Of a DNA stretch of 64,000 nt, positions 34,348-43,683 are shown piece by piece. Position 1 is the first letter of the stretch. Every line of letters begins with the position of its first letter. The stretch is from the NCBI RefSeq assembly GCF_029813785.1, contig NZ_JARVKY010000021.1, positions 1 through 64,000 of the forward strand. The letters run 5' to 3'. This DNA comes from Streptomyces sp. DH41. Its GTDB lineage: Bacteria; Actinomycetota; Actinomycetes; Streptomycetales; Streptomycetaceae. A program made the translations under genes and the position numbers. Below the pieces are notes generated by a model. That model was not told the origin of the DNA, searched no databases, and worked only from the letters and a program-made list of their open reading frames with translations.

Positions 34348-35045
34348 TCAGCCCTTGACTTCGCGCAGGTAGGTGGCGAACTTCTCCAGGCCGTCGATGT
34401 TGCGGGGGCCGCTGATGCCCTCGTTGTAGTCGAGGACGAAGAAGTTGTTCTTCTTCACGGCCGGGAGTTCCCTGGTGTGGGGGGACTTCTTCAGGAAGTC
34501 GATCTTCTTCGCGGCCGGCAGGTCGCCGTAGTCGAGGATGATGACGACTTCGGGCTCGCTCTCCGCCACGGATTCCCAGTTGACCTGGGTCCAGCGCTCG
34601 TCGAGGCTGTCGAAGACGTTCTTGCCGCCCGCCGTCTCGATGATGTCGTTGGGTGGCACCTGGTTGCCCGCGGTGAACGGCTGGTCGGTGCCGGAGTCGT
34701 AGAGGAAGACGGGCACCGGGTCGCCGTCCGGGGCCTTCGCCTCGACCTCCGCCGCCCGCTTCTTCGGCCCGCCGACGACCTCGGTGGCCTTCTTCTCGAC
34801 CTGGAAGATCTTTCCCAGCCGTTCGAGGTCGGAGTAGAGAGCTTCGAAGGGGCTCATCTTCTCGGGGTGGCCGGAGTAGTTGAAGCAGCTTTCGGTGTGC
34901 ATGAAGCTCTGGATGCCGAGCTTGTCCAGGATCTCGGGCGTGATGCCCCGCTCGTCCTCGAAGCCGGAGTTCCAGCCTGCCACGACGAAGTCGGACTTGG
35001 CCTCGACCACGACCTCTTTGTTCAGGAGGTCGTCGCTGAGCATGT
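34348..35045 (-). pseudogene. Iron-siderophore binding protein, 5' truncated
   Basis: About 232 residues of a TroA/FecB-type binding protein: VVVEAKSDFVVAGWNSGF, LERLGKIFQVEKKATEVV, PVPVFLYDSGTDQPFTAGNQ, NWESVAESEPEVVIILDYG, and AVKKNNFFVLDYNEGISG. The signal peptide and first lobe (about 100 residues) are missing. Upstream the frame runs on without a stop into a rhodanese fragment, giving an artificial fusion. Non-functional as an importer component. Confidence 0.8.
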
Positions 35046-35280
35046 TGCCACCCGTCAGGGTGGCGGCGGTGACGCCGTTCTCCGCGAGGATCCGGCAGGC
35101 GTTCTCGGAGCGGGCACCCGAGGCGCACACGACCAGGACGTCGCCGCGGTCGGCGGCGTGCCGGATGTCGGGCAGCGCACGCTGGATCTGGTCGAGGGGG
35201 ACGTTGAACGCGCCGGGGAGGTGACCGCCGGCGTATTCGCCCGGGTGCGCACGTCGACGACGGTCAGTGCGTGCAGGCGA
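35046..35280 (-). pseudogene. Rhodanese fragment with frameshift
   Basis: Minus-strand frame reads GEYAGGHLPGAFNVPLDQIQ and VLVVCASGARSENACRILAE, the C-terminal two thirds of a rhodanese domain with its catalytic Cys (VVCASG). The preceding part LHALTVVDVRT is in another frame; one missing C in the ACCCGGG run would restore VDVRTPGEY. The 3' end is replaced by the siderophore binding-protein fragment. Doubly broken. Confidence 0.75.
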
Positions 35281-35284
35281 CCGA

Positions 35285-35781
35285 GCGCAAGGACCGGCCC
35301 GTGCACGACGACGCCGCGGGCCCCATCGGCGACACGATCACCTGGGCCCTGGCCAACCTCGATCAGCGCTTGTCCGTCACCGAACTCGCCGCCCACGCCC
35401 ACATGAGCACCCGCAACTTCTCCCGCCGCTTCTACGAGACGACCGGCATGCCCGGCCAAGTGGGTCCTCACGCGCAGGCTCGGCGAAGCCCGCAGACTGC
35501 TGGAGACGACCACCTGGAGCATCACCCGTATCGCCGCGGCATGCGGATTCGCCAGCGCCGTGACCTTCCGGCAGAACTTCACCGCGCACTACGCGACCAC
35601 ACCGACGTCCTACCGCCACCGCTTCACCGATCGCACCCGGATGAACGGCTCTGCCCCAGGAGCTTCCGAGCCCGTCCCGGGTGGATATGCAGAACGCCAC
35701 CTCCGTCGCGGAGGCATAAGACTCCAAGCCGCTTCGCTGCACTTCGCGCACGATCGCACCACAATTGGCCCACCACGATGA
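35285..35781 (+). pseudogene. AraC-type regulator, truncated and frameshifted
   Basis: First frame: DTITWALANLDQRLSVTELA and AHMSTRNFSRRFYETTGMPG, the first HTH of a GlxA-like AraC protein. After a frame change near 35458 a second frame continues TRRLGEARRLLETTTWSITR and AAACGFASAVTFRQNF, the second HTH. The amidotransferase-like N-terminal domain of about 190 residues is absent. Head-to-head with the rhodanese fragment, which begins at about 35280. Confidence 0.8.
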
Positions 35782-35877
35782 CCGCCATGAGTTTGCAACC
35801 GGCGTCGACCTCCTCCTCGCAGGCATCGCTGTCATCGCACACCCGCGCGAGGCCCAACCGCCTCGACGACCGCGCCT

Positions 35878-35908
35878 GTCAGGGGCAAGGAGTGACTTGC
35901 CCCCTGAC
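35878..35908. terminator. Hairpin terminator
   Basis: GTCAGGGGCAAG / CTTGCCCCCTGAC, 12 pairs with one bulged C and a 6-nt loop, between the AraC fragment and the convergent methyltransferase. Confidence 0.5.
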
Positions 35909-35937
35909 CGACAGGCGAACTCGCACCTGGCCGGGAG

Positions 35938-36831
35938 TCAGGCGCGGCGGGCGGCCCACACCGTGCGCTCGGTGCGTACGGCGAGGTCCTCGCGGAGCAG
36001 CAGGTTGTTCGGGCTGCTGGTGTCCAGGAGCTCGTCCAGTGCGGCGAGGTCCTCGGGGCTGAGACCGGGGGCGGCGACGCTACGGATGCGCTGCAAAACG
36101 CCGTAGGCGTAGCGGCCGACCGCTTCGCTGCGCGGCCCTGCGATGCTGACGGTGAGGGTGCGTTCGTCCTCGACGGTGAAGCCGGCGGCGGTCAGCATCG
36201 GGCCCCAGTCGGCGCCGCGGTGCGGAACGCGCTCGGCGTGGAAGCTGTTGGTCACGGCATGGGCGCGCTCTTCGAGGCCGGGCCGGTTCTCCGGGGCGTG
36301 GGCGGGCAGGAAACGGGGGACGCCTGCGAGCTCGACGACGGCGAACAGGCCGCCGGGGGCGAGCAGTTCGCGGACATTGCGCAGGGCGCGGTCGGGGTTG
36401 GCCATGTGGTGCATCGAGGCCGAGGCCCACACCAGGTCCGGTCGGCCGAGGTCGGGCCAGTCGTTGTGGTCGAGGTCGGCCCGCACGATCCGTACGCGCT
36501 CCTGGATGCCGCGGGCGCATGCCTTCTCGCGTAGGAGCTTCAGGTGCTCGGCGGAGGTGTCGACGGCGGTGACGTGCGCGTCGAGGAAGCGTTCGAGGAG
36601 GGCGAAGGTACCCGCTCCGGTGCCGCAGCCCAGGTCCACGATGTGGCGCGGCTCGCCCTTCAGTGGCAGCCAGGCGGTGATCGAAGCAATGTGCTCGGCG
36701 AGCACCTCGGCATCCAGGTCGAGGATCTCCGCCTGGCCGCCATTGCTGCCTTCGTGATGTCCGCCCTGGCCGTGGCCGAGGTGGTGACCGCCGTTGCCGT
36801 GGTGGTGGGTGTGCCGATGGGTGTGGGTCAT
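35938..36831 (-). CDS. Class I methyltransferase with His-rich N-terminus
   Basis: 297 aa. The first 28 residues contain eleven His (HTHRHTHHHGNGGHHLGHGQ). The body is a UbiE-like methyltransferase: HIVDLGCGTGAGTFALL for SAM, VDTSAEHLKLL, RADLDHNDWP, LVWASASMHHMANP and LLAPGGLFAVVEL. Substrate unknown; the His stretch may bind metal. ATG 36831 has GGTGGAG only 2 nt upstream, so the start is moderately sure. Downstream of the XRE-cupin gene on the same strand. Confidence 0.85.
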   Translation of the reverse strand: MTHTHRHTHHHGNGGHHLGHGQGGHHEGSNGGQAEILDLDAEVLAEHIASITAWLPLKGEPRHIVDLGCGTGAGTFALLERFLDAHVTAVDTSAEHLKLLREKACARGIQERVRIVRADLDHNDWPDLGRPDLVWASASMHHMANPDRALRNVRELLAPGGLFAVVELAGVPRFLPAHAPENRPGLEERAHAVTNSFHAERVPHRGADWGPMLTAAGFTVEDERTLTVSIAGPRSEAVGRYAYGVLQRIRSVAAPGLSPEDLAALDELLDTSSPNNLLLREDLAVRTERTVWAARRA

Positions 36832-36961
36832 GACTCCACCGTAAGCCGGCCATGCGCCTGCCGCACGCCTCGTTGCGTATGAAGCAAAGAGATGGTTCGG
36901 TGCACTGCCCGGCACGCAAGATCGCCCGCTTTGCCGGGACCTCCCGCCCAGCCACGGCCCG

Positions 36962-37585
36962 CTATGCGCAGGGGTCCTGGGCGCCGGTGCGGCCCGCTTC
37001 GAAGTCGTCGGTGTCGGCGTCTTTCTGGTGGCCGCGGCGGGCGTCGCGGTCGAAGATGCCCAGGATCTCGCAGGGGCCGCCCTCGGCACCGATGGCGTGC
37101 GGCATCATGGTGGGGAACTCGGCGGCCTGGTTGGTTTCGACGCGAAAGCGCCGGTGACCGAGCATGAGGACGGCGGCGCCGGACAGTACGACGAGCCATT
37201 CGCGGCCGGGGTGGGCGCGCATGCGGGCCGGGTTGTCGGGCGGCGGGTCGGTCATCCGCTGGCGCATCACGGTCATGCCGGGGTCGCCCTTTACGGGCCA
37301 GCGCATCATCCCGTGGGCGCCGTCGATCATCGGGCTGATGACGACATTGTCGGCGGCGTTCTCCACGAGCTGGTCCAAGGAGGTGTCCAGGGCGCGGGCG
37401 AGGGTGACGAGCTGGTCCAGGGCGAGACGGCGCTGACCGTTCTCGATGCGGCTCAGTGAGGACTGGCTGAGGTTGGCCCGGCCGGCCAGTTCCTCCAGGG
37501 ACCAGCCCTGCGCGACGCGCAGTGCGCGGATCCGTTTGCGTACGAGGCTGTCCAGCTGCCCGTCTTCTTGCGTCATAGGCAACAT
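36962..37585 (-). CDS. XRE-family regulator with cupin domain
   Basis: 207 aa. N-terminal XRE HTH (IRALRVAQGWSLEELAGRANLSQSSLSRIENGQR) and C-terminal cupin (RMRAHPGREWLVVLSGAAVLMLGHRRF; AAEFPTMMPHAI). This class binds a small effector in the cupin. Divergent from the flavoprotein gene, with 83 bp between starts, so it probably controls the flavoprotein-exporter genes and itself. Start ATG 37585 or 37576; no strong ribosome site for either. Confidence 0.9.
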   Translation of the reverse strand: MLPMTQEDGQLDSLVRKRIRALRVAQGWSLEELAGRANLSQSSLSRIENGQRRLALDQLVTLARALDTSLDQLVENAADNVVISPMIDGAHGMMRWPVKGDPGMTVMRQRMTDPPPDNPARMRAHPGREWLVVLSGAAVLMLGHRRFRVETNQAAEFPTMMPHAIGAEGGPCEILGIFDRDARRGHQKDADTDDFEAGRTGAQDPCA

Positions 37586-37668
37586 GGTATGCCCTTGGTG
37601 CAACATGCGCTTAGCGTCGAATACAGATGGTCCGACCCACGGGGCCAGGTACGACGAAAGGGCGCGAC

Positions 37669-38679
37669 ATGTCTGCGCAGACTTCCCACCACGACAGCGA
37701 CGCACTGCCCACCGAGACCGTGGACGTCGTCGTGATCGGCGGCGGCGCCGCGGGCCTGAACGGCGCGCTGATGCTGGCCCGCTCGCGCCGCTCGGTCATC
37801 GTGATCGACAGCGGCACCCCGCGCAACGCCCCCGCCACCGCCATGCACGGCTTCATCGTTCTGGACGGCACCCCGCCGCCCGAGATCCTGGGACGCGGAC
37901 GCGAGCAGGTACGCCAGTACGGCGGCCGGATCACCTTCGGGGAGGTGGCCGCAGCGGAACCCTCCGCACCGTCGGCGGACGGCGATCTGCGGTTCGCCGT
38001 CACTCTGGCCGACGGCCGCGCGCTGACGGCCCGCCGTGTGCTGGTGGCCAGCGGCCTGCGCGACGTACTGCCCGAGGTGCCCGGCCTGGCCGAGCACTGG
38101 GGCCACAGCGTGTTGCACTGCCCCTACTGCCACGGCTACGAGGTGCGCGACGAGCCCATCGGCATCCTCGCCACCGGCCCTCTCTCCATTCACCACGCCT
38201 GGCTGTTCCGCCAGCTGACGGGCGATCTGATCTACTTCACCCGCGGCACCGACCTGGACTCCGAGACCCGCGCCCGCTTCGCCGCCCGGGGCATCCGCGT
38301 CGTCGAGACCGACGTGAGGGAAGTCGTCAACGACACCGACGGTGCCCTCGTGGGTGTCCGCCTGACCGACGGCACCCTCGTCGAGCGGCGTGTCCTGGCC
38401 GTCACCACAAGGATGGAGGCCCGCGCTGAGGGCCTGGACGGGCTGAAGCTGCCCATGGAGGACCTGCCGGATAACTTGGGCCGCCGCTTCGCCTCCGCCA
38501 TGGCCGGCACCACCGAGATCCCGGGTGTGTGGGTGGCGGGCAACGCTACCGACCTCGCTGCCCAGGTCGGCGCCGCCGCGGCGGCCGGAGCCCTGGCCGC
38601 CTCCCACATCAACGCGATGCTGGCCACGGCGGACACCGACGCCGCGCTCGCCGCCGCCGCACAGAAGGCCACCGGCTGA
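37669..38679 (+). CDS. Thioredoxin-reductase-like flavoprotein
   Basis: 336 aa. FAD motif VVVIGGGAAGLNGALMLARS near the N-terminus; redox disulfide HCPYCHGYE; C-terminal IPGVWVAGNATDLAAQVGAAAAAGA. This is the short TrxB-like class that often oxidises dithiols of small molecules or serves a partner thioredoxin. The NADP motif is weak (GILATGPLSIHHAWLF), suggesting loss of NADPH binding or oxidase-type chemistry. ATG 37669 is preceded by AAAGGG. Followed by an exporter gene and by a thioredoxin without cysteines. Confidence 0.9.
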   Translation: MSAQTSHHDSDALPTETVDVVVIGGGAAGLNGALMLARSRRSVIVIDSGTPRNAPATAMHGFIVLDGTPPPEILGRGREQVRQYGGRITFGEVAAAEPSAPSADGDLRFAVTLADGRALTARRVLVASGLRDVLPEVPGLAEHWGHSVLHCPYCHGYEVRDEPIGILATGPLSIHHAWLFRQLTGDLIYFTRGTDLDSETRARFAARGIRVVETDVREVVNDTDGALVGVRLTDGTLVERRVLAVTTRMEARAEGLDGLKLPMEDLPDNLGRRFASAMAGTTEIPGVWVAGNATDLAAQVGAAAAAGALAASHINAMLATADTDAALAAAAQKATG

Positions 38680-38812
38680 CACGTACGCCCGCCGCTGAGC
38701 AACCGCGCGACCGCCATCCATCGGTCCGCGCGGTGAGCAAGTCCCTATCTCACCCAACTGGCGACCGGTCTTGTCCCGGCGCTGATTCCGCATGCCCTTT
38801 CGGAAGGAAACC

Positions 38813-40426
38813 ATGAGTACTCATCAGCCTCTTCAGGCGGCGGCCACGCCGGCCGGCGACGAGGGTGCGCCGGATGCACGTCAGCTGCGTGCGATCCTGA
38901 TCACCGTCTCGATCGCGTTGATGGCTGTCATCGCCTCGGTGTCGGGGCTGAGCGTCGCCCAGACCCAACTGGCCGTCGAGTTCGGCGCCTCGCAGACCGC
39001 CGTCCTGTGGATGATCAACAGCTACACCCTCGCCCTGGCCGCGCTGTTGCTGCCACTCGGCGCCATCGGTGATCGCCTGGGCCGCAAGCCCATGTTGATC
39101 GCGGGGTTGGTCATCTTCGGCGCCGCCAGCGTCCTCGCGGGACTCGCCCCGACGGTCGGGACAATGATCGCGGCCCGGGTGGCCGCCGGCGTCAGCGCCG
39201 CGATGATCATGCCGATCACCCTGGCCGTCATCACCTCCACCTTCCCCGAGGAGGAACGCGGCAAGGCGATCGGTGTGTGGACCGGTGTCGCCGGAGGCGG
39301 CGGCATCGTGGGGATGTTCTTGTCCGCCCTGCTGGTCGATGTCGCCGACTGGCGCTGGCTGTTCGTGCTGCCCGTGGTCCTGGGGGCCGTGGCACTGGCC
39401 ATGACACTGAAGTTGGTTCCCAACTCCCGCGAACGCTCCGCCCATTCCTTCGACATCATCGGCGCGCTGCTCTCCATCATCGCCGTGACTGGTCTCATCT
39501 TCGTCCTGCAGGAAGGCCCCGAGCGCGGCTGGACCGCCCCCGTCACGCTGGTCAGCCTGGCCGTCGGCGTCGCCGCCGCCGTTGCCTTCGTGGCCTGGGA
39601 GCTGCGCCGCCGCGATGCCTCGCTGTTGGACGTACGCCTGTTCCGTGAGCGCGGCCTGGCCGGCGGCTCGATCACCTTGCTGGTGGTCTTCGGTGTCCAG
39701 GCCGGTATCGCCGTGGTCCTCTTCCCGTTCTTCCAGGCTGTGCTCGGCATGTCGGGGCTGCTGTCGACCGTGGCGCTGATGCCCATGGCCGTCATGATGA
39801 TGATGGGCTCGGGCCTGGCCCCCAAGGTGGCCGCCAGGAACGGCGCCCGCTCCACCATGACGGTGGGCGTCGCCCTGTCCGCGCTCGGCCTGGCGCTGAT
39901 GGCGCTGTTCGTGTCCGTGGACGGCGGCTACCTGTCCATCCTGGCCGGCATGATCGTCATGGGTATCGGCATGGGGCTGTCGATGACGCCCTCCACCGAG
40001 GCCATCACCGGCTCCCTGCCCCGCGCGAAGCAGGGCGTCGCCTCCGCGCTCAACGACGTCACCCGCGAGTTCGGCACCGCTCTCGGTATCGCGATGCTCG
40101 GCGCTCTCCTGGCCAGCGGCTACCGCAGCGCCATCGACGGCAAGCTCGACGGCATCCCCGACGGGGCCGCGGACACCGCACGCGAGGGCATCGCCAACGC
40201 CATAGAGGTCGCACCCACCACCGGAGGCCACGCCCAGGACCTGATCCACGCCGCGCAGCAGTCCTTCGTCGACGGCTGGCAGCAGTCCATGTGGGTCGGC
40301 GCCGCCGTCATGGCCGCCCTGCTCGTGTACGTCGCCCTGCGCGGCCCGAAGAACACCACACCCCGCCAGCCCGAAGCCGAGGCAGCCCCCGAGACCGGGG
40401 TCGCGGACAACGTCGCCGCTCGCTGA
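38813..40426 (+). CDS. MFS drug exporter, 14-TM DHA2 family
   Basis: 537 aa with about 14 hydrophobic spans. Antiporter motifs: WMINSYTLALAALLLPLGAIGDRLGRKPML, and the motif-C region GVAGGGGIVGMFLSALLV. Probably exports a toxic small molecule by proton antiport. ATG 38813 preceded by GGAAGG. Downstream of the TrxB-like gene and probably under the same XRE-cupin regulator. Confidence 0.92.
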   Translation: MSTHQPLQAAATPAGDEGAPDARQLRAILITVSIALMAVIASVSGLSVAQTQLAVEFGASQTAVLWMINSYTLALAALLLPLGAIGDRLGRKPMLIAGLVIFGAASVLAGLAPTVGTMIAARVAAGVSAAMIMPITLAVITSTFPEEERGKAIGVWTGVAGGGGIVGMFLSALLVDVADWRWLFVLPVVLGAVALAMTLKLVPNSRERSAHSFDIIGALLSIIAVTGLIFVLQEGPERGWTAPVTLVSLAVGVAAAVAFVAWELRRRDASLLDVRLFRERGLAGGSITLLVVFGVQAGIAVVLFPFFQAVLGMSGLLSTVALMPMAVMMMMGSGLAPKVAARNGARSTMTVGVALSALGLALMALFVSVDGGYLSILAGMIVMGIGMGLSMTPSTEAITGSLPRAKQGVASALNDVTREFGTALGIAMLGALLASGYRSAIDGKLDGIPDGAADTAREGIANAIEVAPTTGGHAQDLIHAAQQSFVDGWQQSMWVGAAVMAALLVYVALRGPKNTTPRQPEAEAAPETGVADNVAAR

Positions 40427-40573
40427 CCTCGCCGTAACTCTGTGCGGACGGAGCACGACGCCGCCCGCGCGGCCGCAGGCCGTCGGGTACACCGCGACCT
40501 CGCGGTGTACCCGACGGCCGTACAGCGCCTGCGCGTAACCCGATTCCCCCGATCACATCCAGGAGCAGCGCCC

Positions 40574-40921
40574 CTGAGCACCATCGAGCTGACCGCCGAC
40601 AACTTCGACGAGGTCAACTCCGGAAACGGCTTCGTGATCACCGACTTCTGGGCCGAATGGCGCAGACCTCGCCGCACGTTCGGACCCGTCTTCGAGCAAG
40701 TCCCGGAGAAGCATGAGGGCGTCGTATTCGCCAAGGTCGACACCGAGGCACAGCGGGAACTGGCGCAGGCATTCGAGATCACGTCGATCCTCACCCTCGT
40801 GATCGTGCGCGAACACACCGTCTTCCGCCGGCCCGGCGCCCTGCCCGAGGCAGAACCCGACGACCTCATCAACCAGGCGCGCAGCCTCGACATGGACGCG
40901 TTGCGCGCTGCCGTTACCTGA
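40574..40921 (+). CDS. Thioredoxin-fold protein lacking both active cysteines
   Basis: 115 aa thioredoxin. TIELTADNFDEV, VITDFWAEWRRPRRTFGPVFEQ, VVFAKVDTEAQRELAQAFEI follow normal thioredoxin closely, but CGPC is RRPR (residues 30-33) and the cis-Pro of SIPT is Leu73 (SILT). The likely start is CTG 40574, 8 nt after AGGAG, where a normal gene would have GTG or ATG. Three independent losses (start, CxxC, cis-Pro) suggest a decaying gene; a redox-dead binding protein is the alternative. Confidence 0.7.
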   Translation: MSTIELTADNFDEVNSGNGFVITDFWAEWRRPRRTFGPVFEQVPEKHEGVVFAKVDTEAQRELAQAFEITSILTLVIVREHTVFRRPGALPEAEPDDLINQARSLDMDALRAAVT

Positions 40922-41373
40922 ACCTCGCCCTACGTCCTTGAAGACCTGCAGCGGATACCGAAGCGACTCGCGCCTTCTGTCAACAACGCTCGTGGTCAGT
41001 ACGGCCAGGGCTCGACACCACGGCCCGCAAGGGCAAGCACGGCCGTCGTCCGCCGGTCATCACCGAGGACATGCTGTTCACCGTGCTCCGCAGGCAGGCG
41101 AACGGCTGTCGATCAGATCCAGCCGGGCCTGATCGTCGTTTCCGCTTCGAGCGGCACGCCCGCAGCGGCATGACCGCCGGTGCCGTTCCCGGGGGTTGAG
41201 GAACTCCGCTCCGCGACCTGAGGCTGACCCGCTCTCGTCCCCGGGTGGGACCCGCGGAGGGCGTAGTACTGCGGATTCAGTACCGCGCAGTGTCGGCAGC
41301 CGGACGACGACAGGACACCCCCCTCTTCAGGAGTCTGGAGGCACCTTCGAGACCCGGATGTGGAGACCCCCCC
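40922..41373. other. Intergenic region with recombinase scrap
   Basis: 452 bp; apart from the serine-recombinase fragment at 41005-41160 and the ribosome site of the MMPL gene, nothing was recognised. Confidence 0.5.
41005..41160 (+). pseudogene. Serine recombinase (resolvase) C-terminal fragment
   Basis: PGLDTTARKGKHGRRPPVIT then EDMLFTVLRRQANG, and after a frameshift VDQIQPGLIV. This is the C-terminal DNA-binding part of a Tn3-type resolvase or IS607-like recombinase. The catalytic domain is absent. A trace of a former mobile element. Confidence 0.65.
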
Positions 41374-43587
41374 GTGGCTGCTTTTCTGTATCGAATGGGC
41401 CGCTTGGCGTTCAGGCGGCGCTGGACCGTTGCCCTTGCCTGGGCCGCCGTGCTGGCCGCCGTAGGACTCGCCGGCATGACCGCGCCGGAGGCGGAGGAGG
41501 AACCCTTCTCCATGCCGGGGATCGAATCGCAGGAAGCCTTCGACCTGATGGAGGAGCGGTTCCCCGGCGCCGCAGCCGACGGCGCCACCGCCCGCGTCGT
41601 CTTCGTCTCGCCGAACGGCGAGAAGGTCACCGCCACCGAGAACAAGAAGGCCGTCGAGGCCGCGATAGCCGAACTCGGGGACGGCACGCAGGTCGCGAGC
41701 ACCGTCGACCCGTACGAGTCCGGCGCGGTCAGCGAGGACGGCTCCACCGCGTACACGACCGTGACCTACAAGGTCGACGCCGCCGGACTCACCGACGCCA
41801 GCCGCAGTCACCTGGACGAGTCGCTCGAGCACGCCCGTGACTCCGGACTCACCGTCGAGGCAGGCGGCGACGCCATGCAGGAGATGGGCGGACCCAGCGG
41901 CACCGCCGAGGCGATCGGCATCACCGTCGCCGCAGTCGTCCTGCTGATCACCTTCGGCTCACTGGCCGCCGCCGGACTCCCGCTGCTCACCGCGCTCATC
42001 GGCGTCGGAATCAGCCTGTTCGCCCTCACGGCCCTGGCCGGTCCGCTGGGCCTGACCGACACCACCAGCACCGTGGCGATCATGCTGGGCCTGGCCGTCG
42101 GCATCGACTACGCCCTGTTCATCGTCTTCCGCTACCGCGAGGAACGCGCCAAGGGGCGGACGCCCCAGGAGGCCGTCGCCCTCGCCACCGGCACCGCGGG
42201 CTCCGCCGTGGTCTTCGCCGGGCTCACCGTCGTCATCGCGCTCGCCGGTCTCTCCGTCGTCGGCATCCCGATGCTGACCGAGATGGGCCTGGGCGCGGCG
42301 GGCGCGGTCGTCGTCGGCGTCCTCATCGCGCTGACCCTGGTCCCGGCCTTCCTCGGCTTCTGGCCCAACGCCGTACTGACCCGCAAGGACCGCAAGGCCC
42401 GCCGAGCGGGCGGTACGCCGCAGGGGACGCGCAAGGTCAACGGCGGCACCCGCTGGGCGAGCTTCGTGCTACGCCGCCCGCTGCCCGTGCTGATCGCCGC
42501 CGTCGCGGGCCTCGGCGCCCTGGCGCTGCCGATGACCGACCTCCGGCTCGGTATGCCCGGCGACGAGGCCATGTCCACGGAGACCACCCAGCGGCGGGCC
42601 TACGACGCGCTCGCCGAGGGCTTCGGCCCCGGCTTCAACGGCCCGTTGACCGTGGTCGTGGACGCCAAGGACGCCGGCGACCCGAAGGCCGCGGCCGGGA
42701 CCGTCTCCGAGCGCATCGGTGGCACCGAGGGCGTGGTGTCGGTGTCCCCGGCCCAGTTCAACGAATCCGGTGACACGGCCGTCTTCTCCGTCGTCCCCAC
42801 CACCGCGCCGACCGACCAGGAGACCAAGGACCTGGTCAACACCATCCGCGGCGACCGGTCCGGCATCGAGTCCGAGGCCGGGGCGACCTTCGAGGTCACC
42901 GGCACTACCGCGATGAACATCGACATCTCCGAGAAGGTGCAGTCCGCGCTGGTTCCGTACCTGCTCGTGGTGGTCGGGCTCGCCGTGATCCTGCTGCTGG
43001 TGGTCTTCCGCTCGATCCTCGTTCCGCTGAAGGCGGCCGTCGGCTTCCTGCTCTCGGTGCTCGCCTCGCTCGGCGCGGTGGTCGTGGTCTTCCAACAGGG
43101 CCACGGCGCCGACCTTCTGGGCGTGGAGACCACCGGCCCCATCATGAGCCTGATGCCGATCTTCCTGGTGGGCATCGTCTTCGGCCTCGCCATGGACTAC
43201 GAGGTTTTCCTGGTCTCGCGGATGCGCGAGGCGTACGTCCACGGCGAGCGGCCCGCCCAGGCCGTGACCTCCGGATTCCAGCACAGCGCCCGGGTCGTCG
43301 TGGCCGCCGCGCTGATCATGATCGCGGTGTTCTCCGGGTTCATCGGGGACAGCGACGCCATGATCAAGATGATCGGCTTCGGCCTCGCGTCGGCCGTCCT
43401 GCTCGACGCCTTCGTGGTCCGGATGGCGATCGTCCCCGCCGTCCTCGCCCTGCTCGGCGAGCGGGCCTGGTGGCTGCCGAAGTGGCTGGACCGTATCCTG
43501 CCCCGGGTCGACGTGGAGGGCCAGGCCCTGACCCGCCCGACCGAGCCCGAGGCGGAACCGGCCGAGAAGGACCTCGCCCGCGCCTGA
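41374..43587 (+). CDS. MMPL-family RND transporter
   Basis: 737 aa, about 12 spans in two repeats. N-terminal FLYRMGRLAFRRRWTVALAWAA, extracellular loop with EEPFSMPGIESQEAFDLMEERFPG, SSD-like GLAVGIDYALFIVFRYREE and the second GIVFGLAMDYEVFLVSRMREA, the two Asp-Tyr proton-relay motifs. ActII-ORF3-like exporter of lipids or small molecules. GTG 41374 is preceded by GGAGA. A strong hairpin follows, then a two-component system that may sense its substrate. Confidence 0.92.
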   Translation: MAAFLYRMGRLAFRRRWTVALAWAAVLAAVGLAGMTAPEAEEEPFSMPGIESQEAFDLMEERFPGAAADGATARVVFVSPNGEKVTATENKKAVEAAIAELGDGTQVASTVDPYESGAVSEDGSTAYTTVTYKVDAAGLTDASRSHLDESLEHARDSGLTVEAGGDAMQEMGGPSGTAEAIGITVAAVVLLITFGSLAAAGLPLLTALIGVGISLFALTALAGPLGLTDTTSTVAIMLGLAVGIDYALFIVFRYREERAKGRTPQEAVALATGTAGSAVVFAGLTVVIALAGLSVVGIPMLTEMGLGAAGAVVVGVLIALTLVPAFLGFWPNAVLTRKDRKARRAGGTPQGTRKVNGGTRWASFVLRRPLPVLIAAVAGLGALALPMTDLRLGMPGDEAMSTETTQRRAYDALAEGFGPGFNGPLTVVVDAKDAGDPKAAAGTVSERIGGTEGVVSVSPAQFNESGDTAVFSVVPTTAPTDQETKDLVNTIRGDRSGIESEAGATFEVTGTTAMNIDISEKVQSALVPYLLVVVGLAVILLLVVFRSILVPLKAAVGFLLSVLASLGAVVVVFQQGHGADLLGVETTGPIMSLMPIFLVGIVFGLAMDYEVFLVSRMREAYVHGERPAQAVTSGFQHSARVVVAAALIMIAVFSGFIGDSDAMIKMIGFGLASAVLLDAFVVRMAIVPAVLALLGERAWWLPKWLDRILPRVDVEGQALTRPTEPEAEPAEKDLARA

Positions 43588-43601
43588 CCGGGTGCGCAGG
43601 A

Positions 43602-43634
43602 GCCGCCCGGGGTGGTCCCAGCGACCCGGGCGGC
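43602..43634 (+). terminator. Terminator of the MMPL gene
   Basis: GCCGCCCGGG pairs with CCCGGGCGGC, 10 bp plus one more A-T pair, 15 bp after the stop. Confidence 0.6.
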
Positions 43635-43683
43635 TTCGCATCGTCCACCATGGACGCCAGCCCCCTCACCGAGAGAGCCGACC

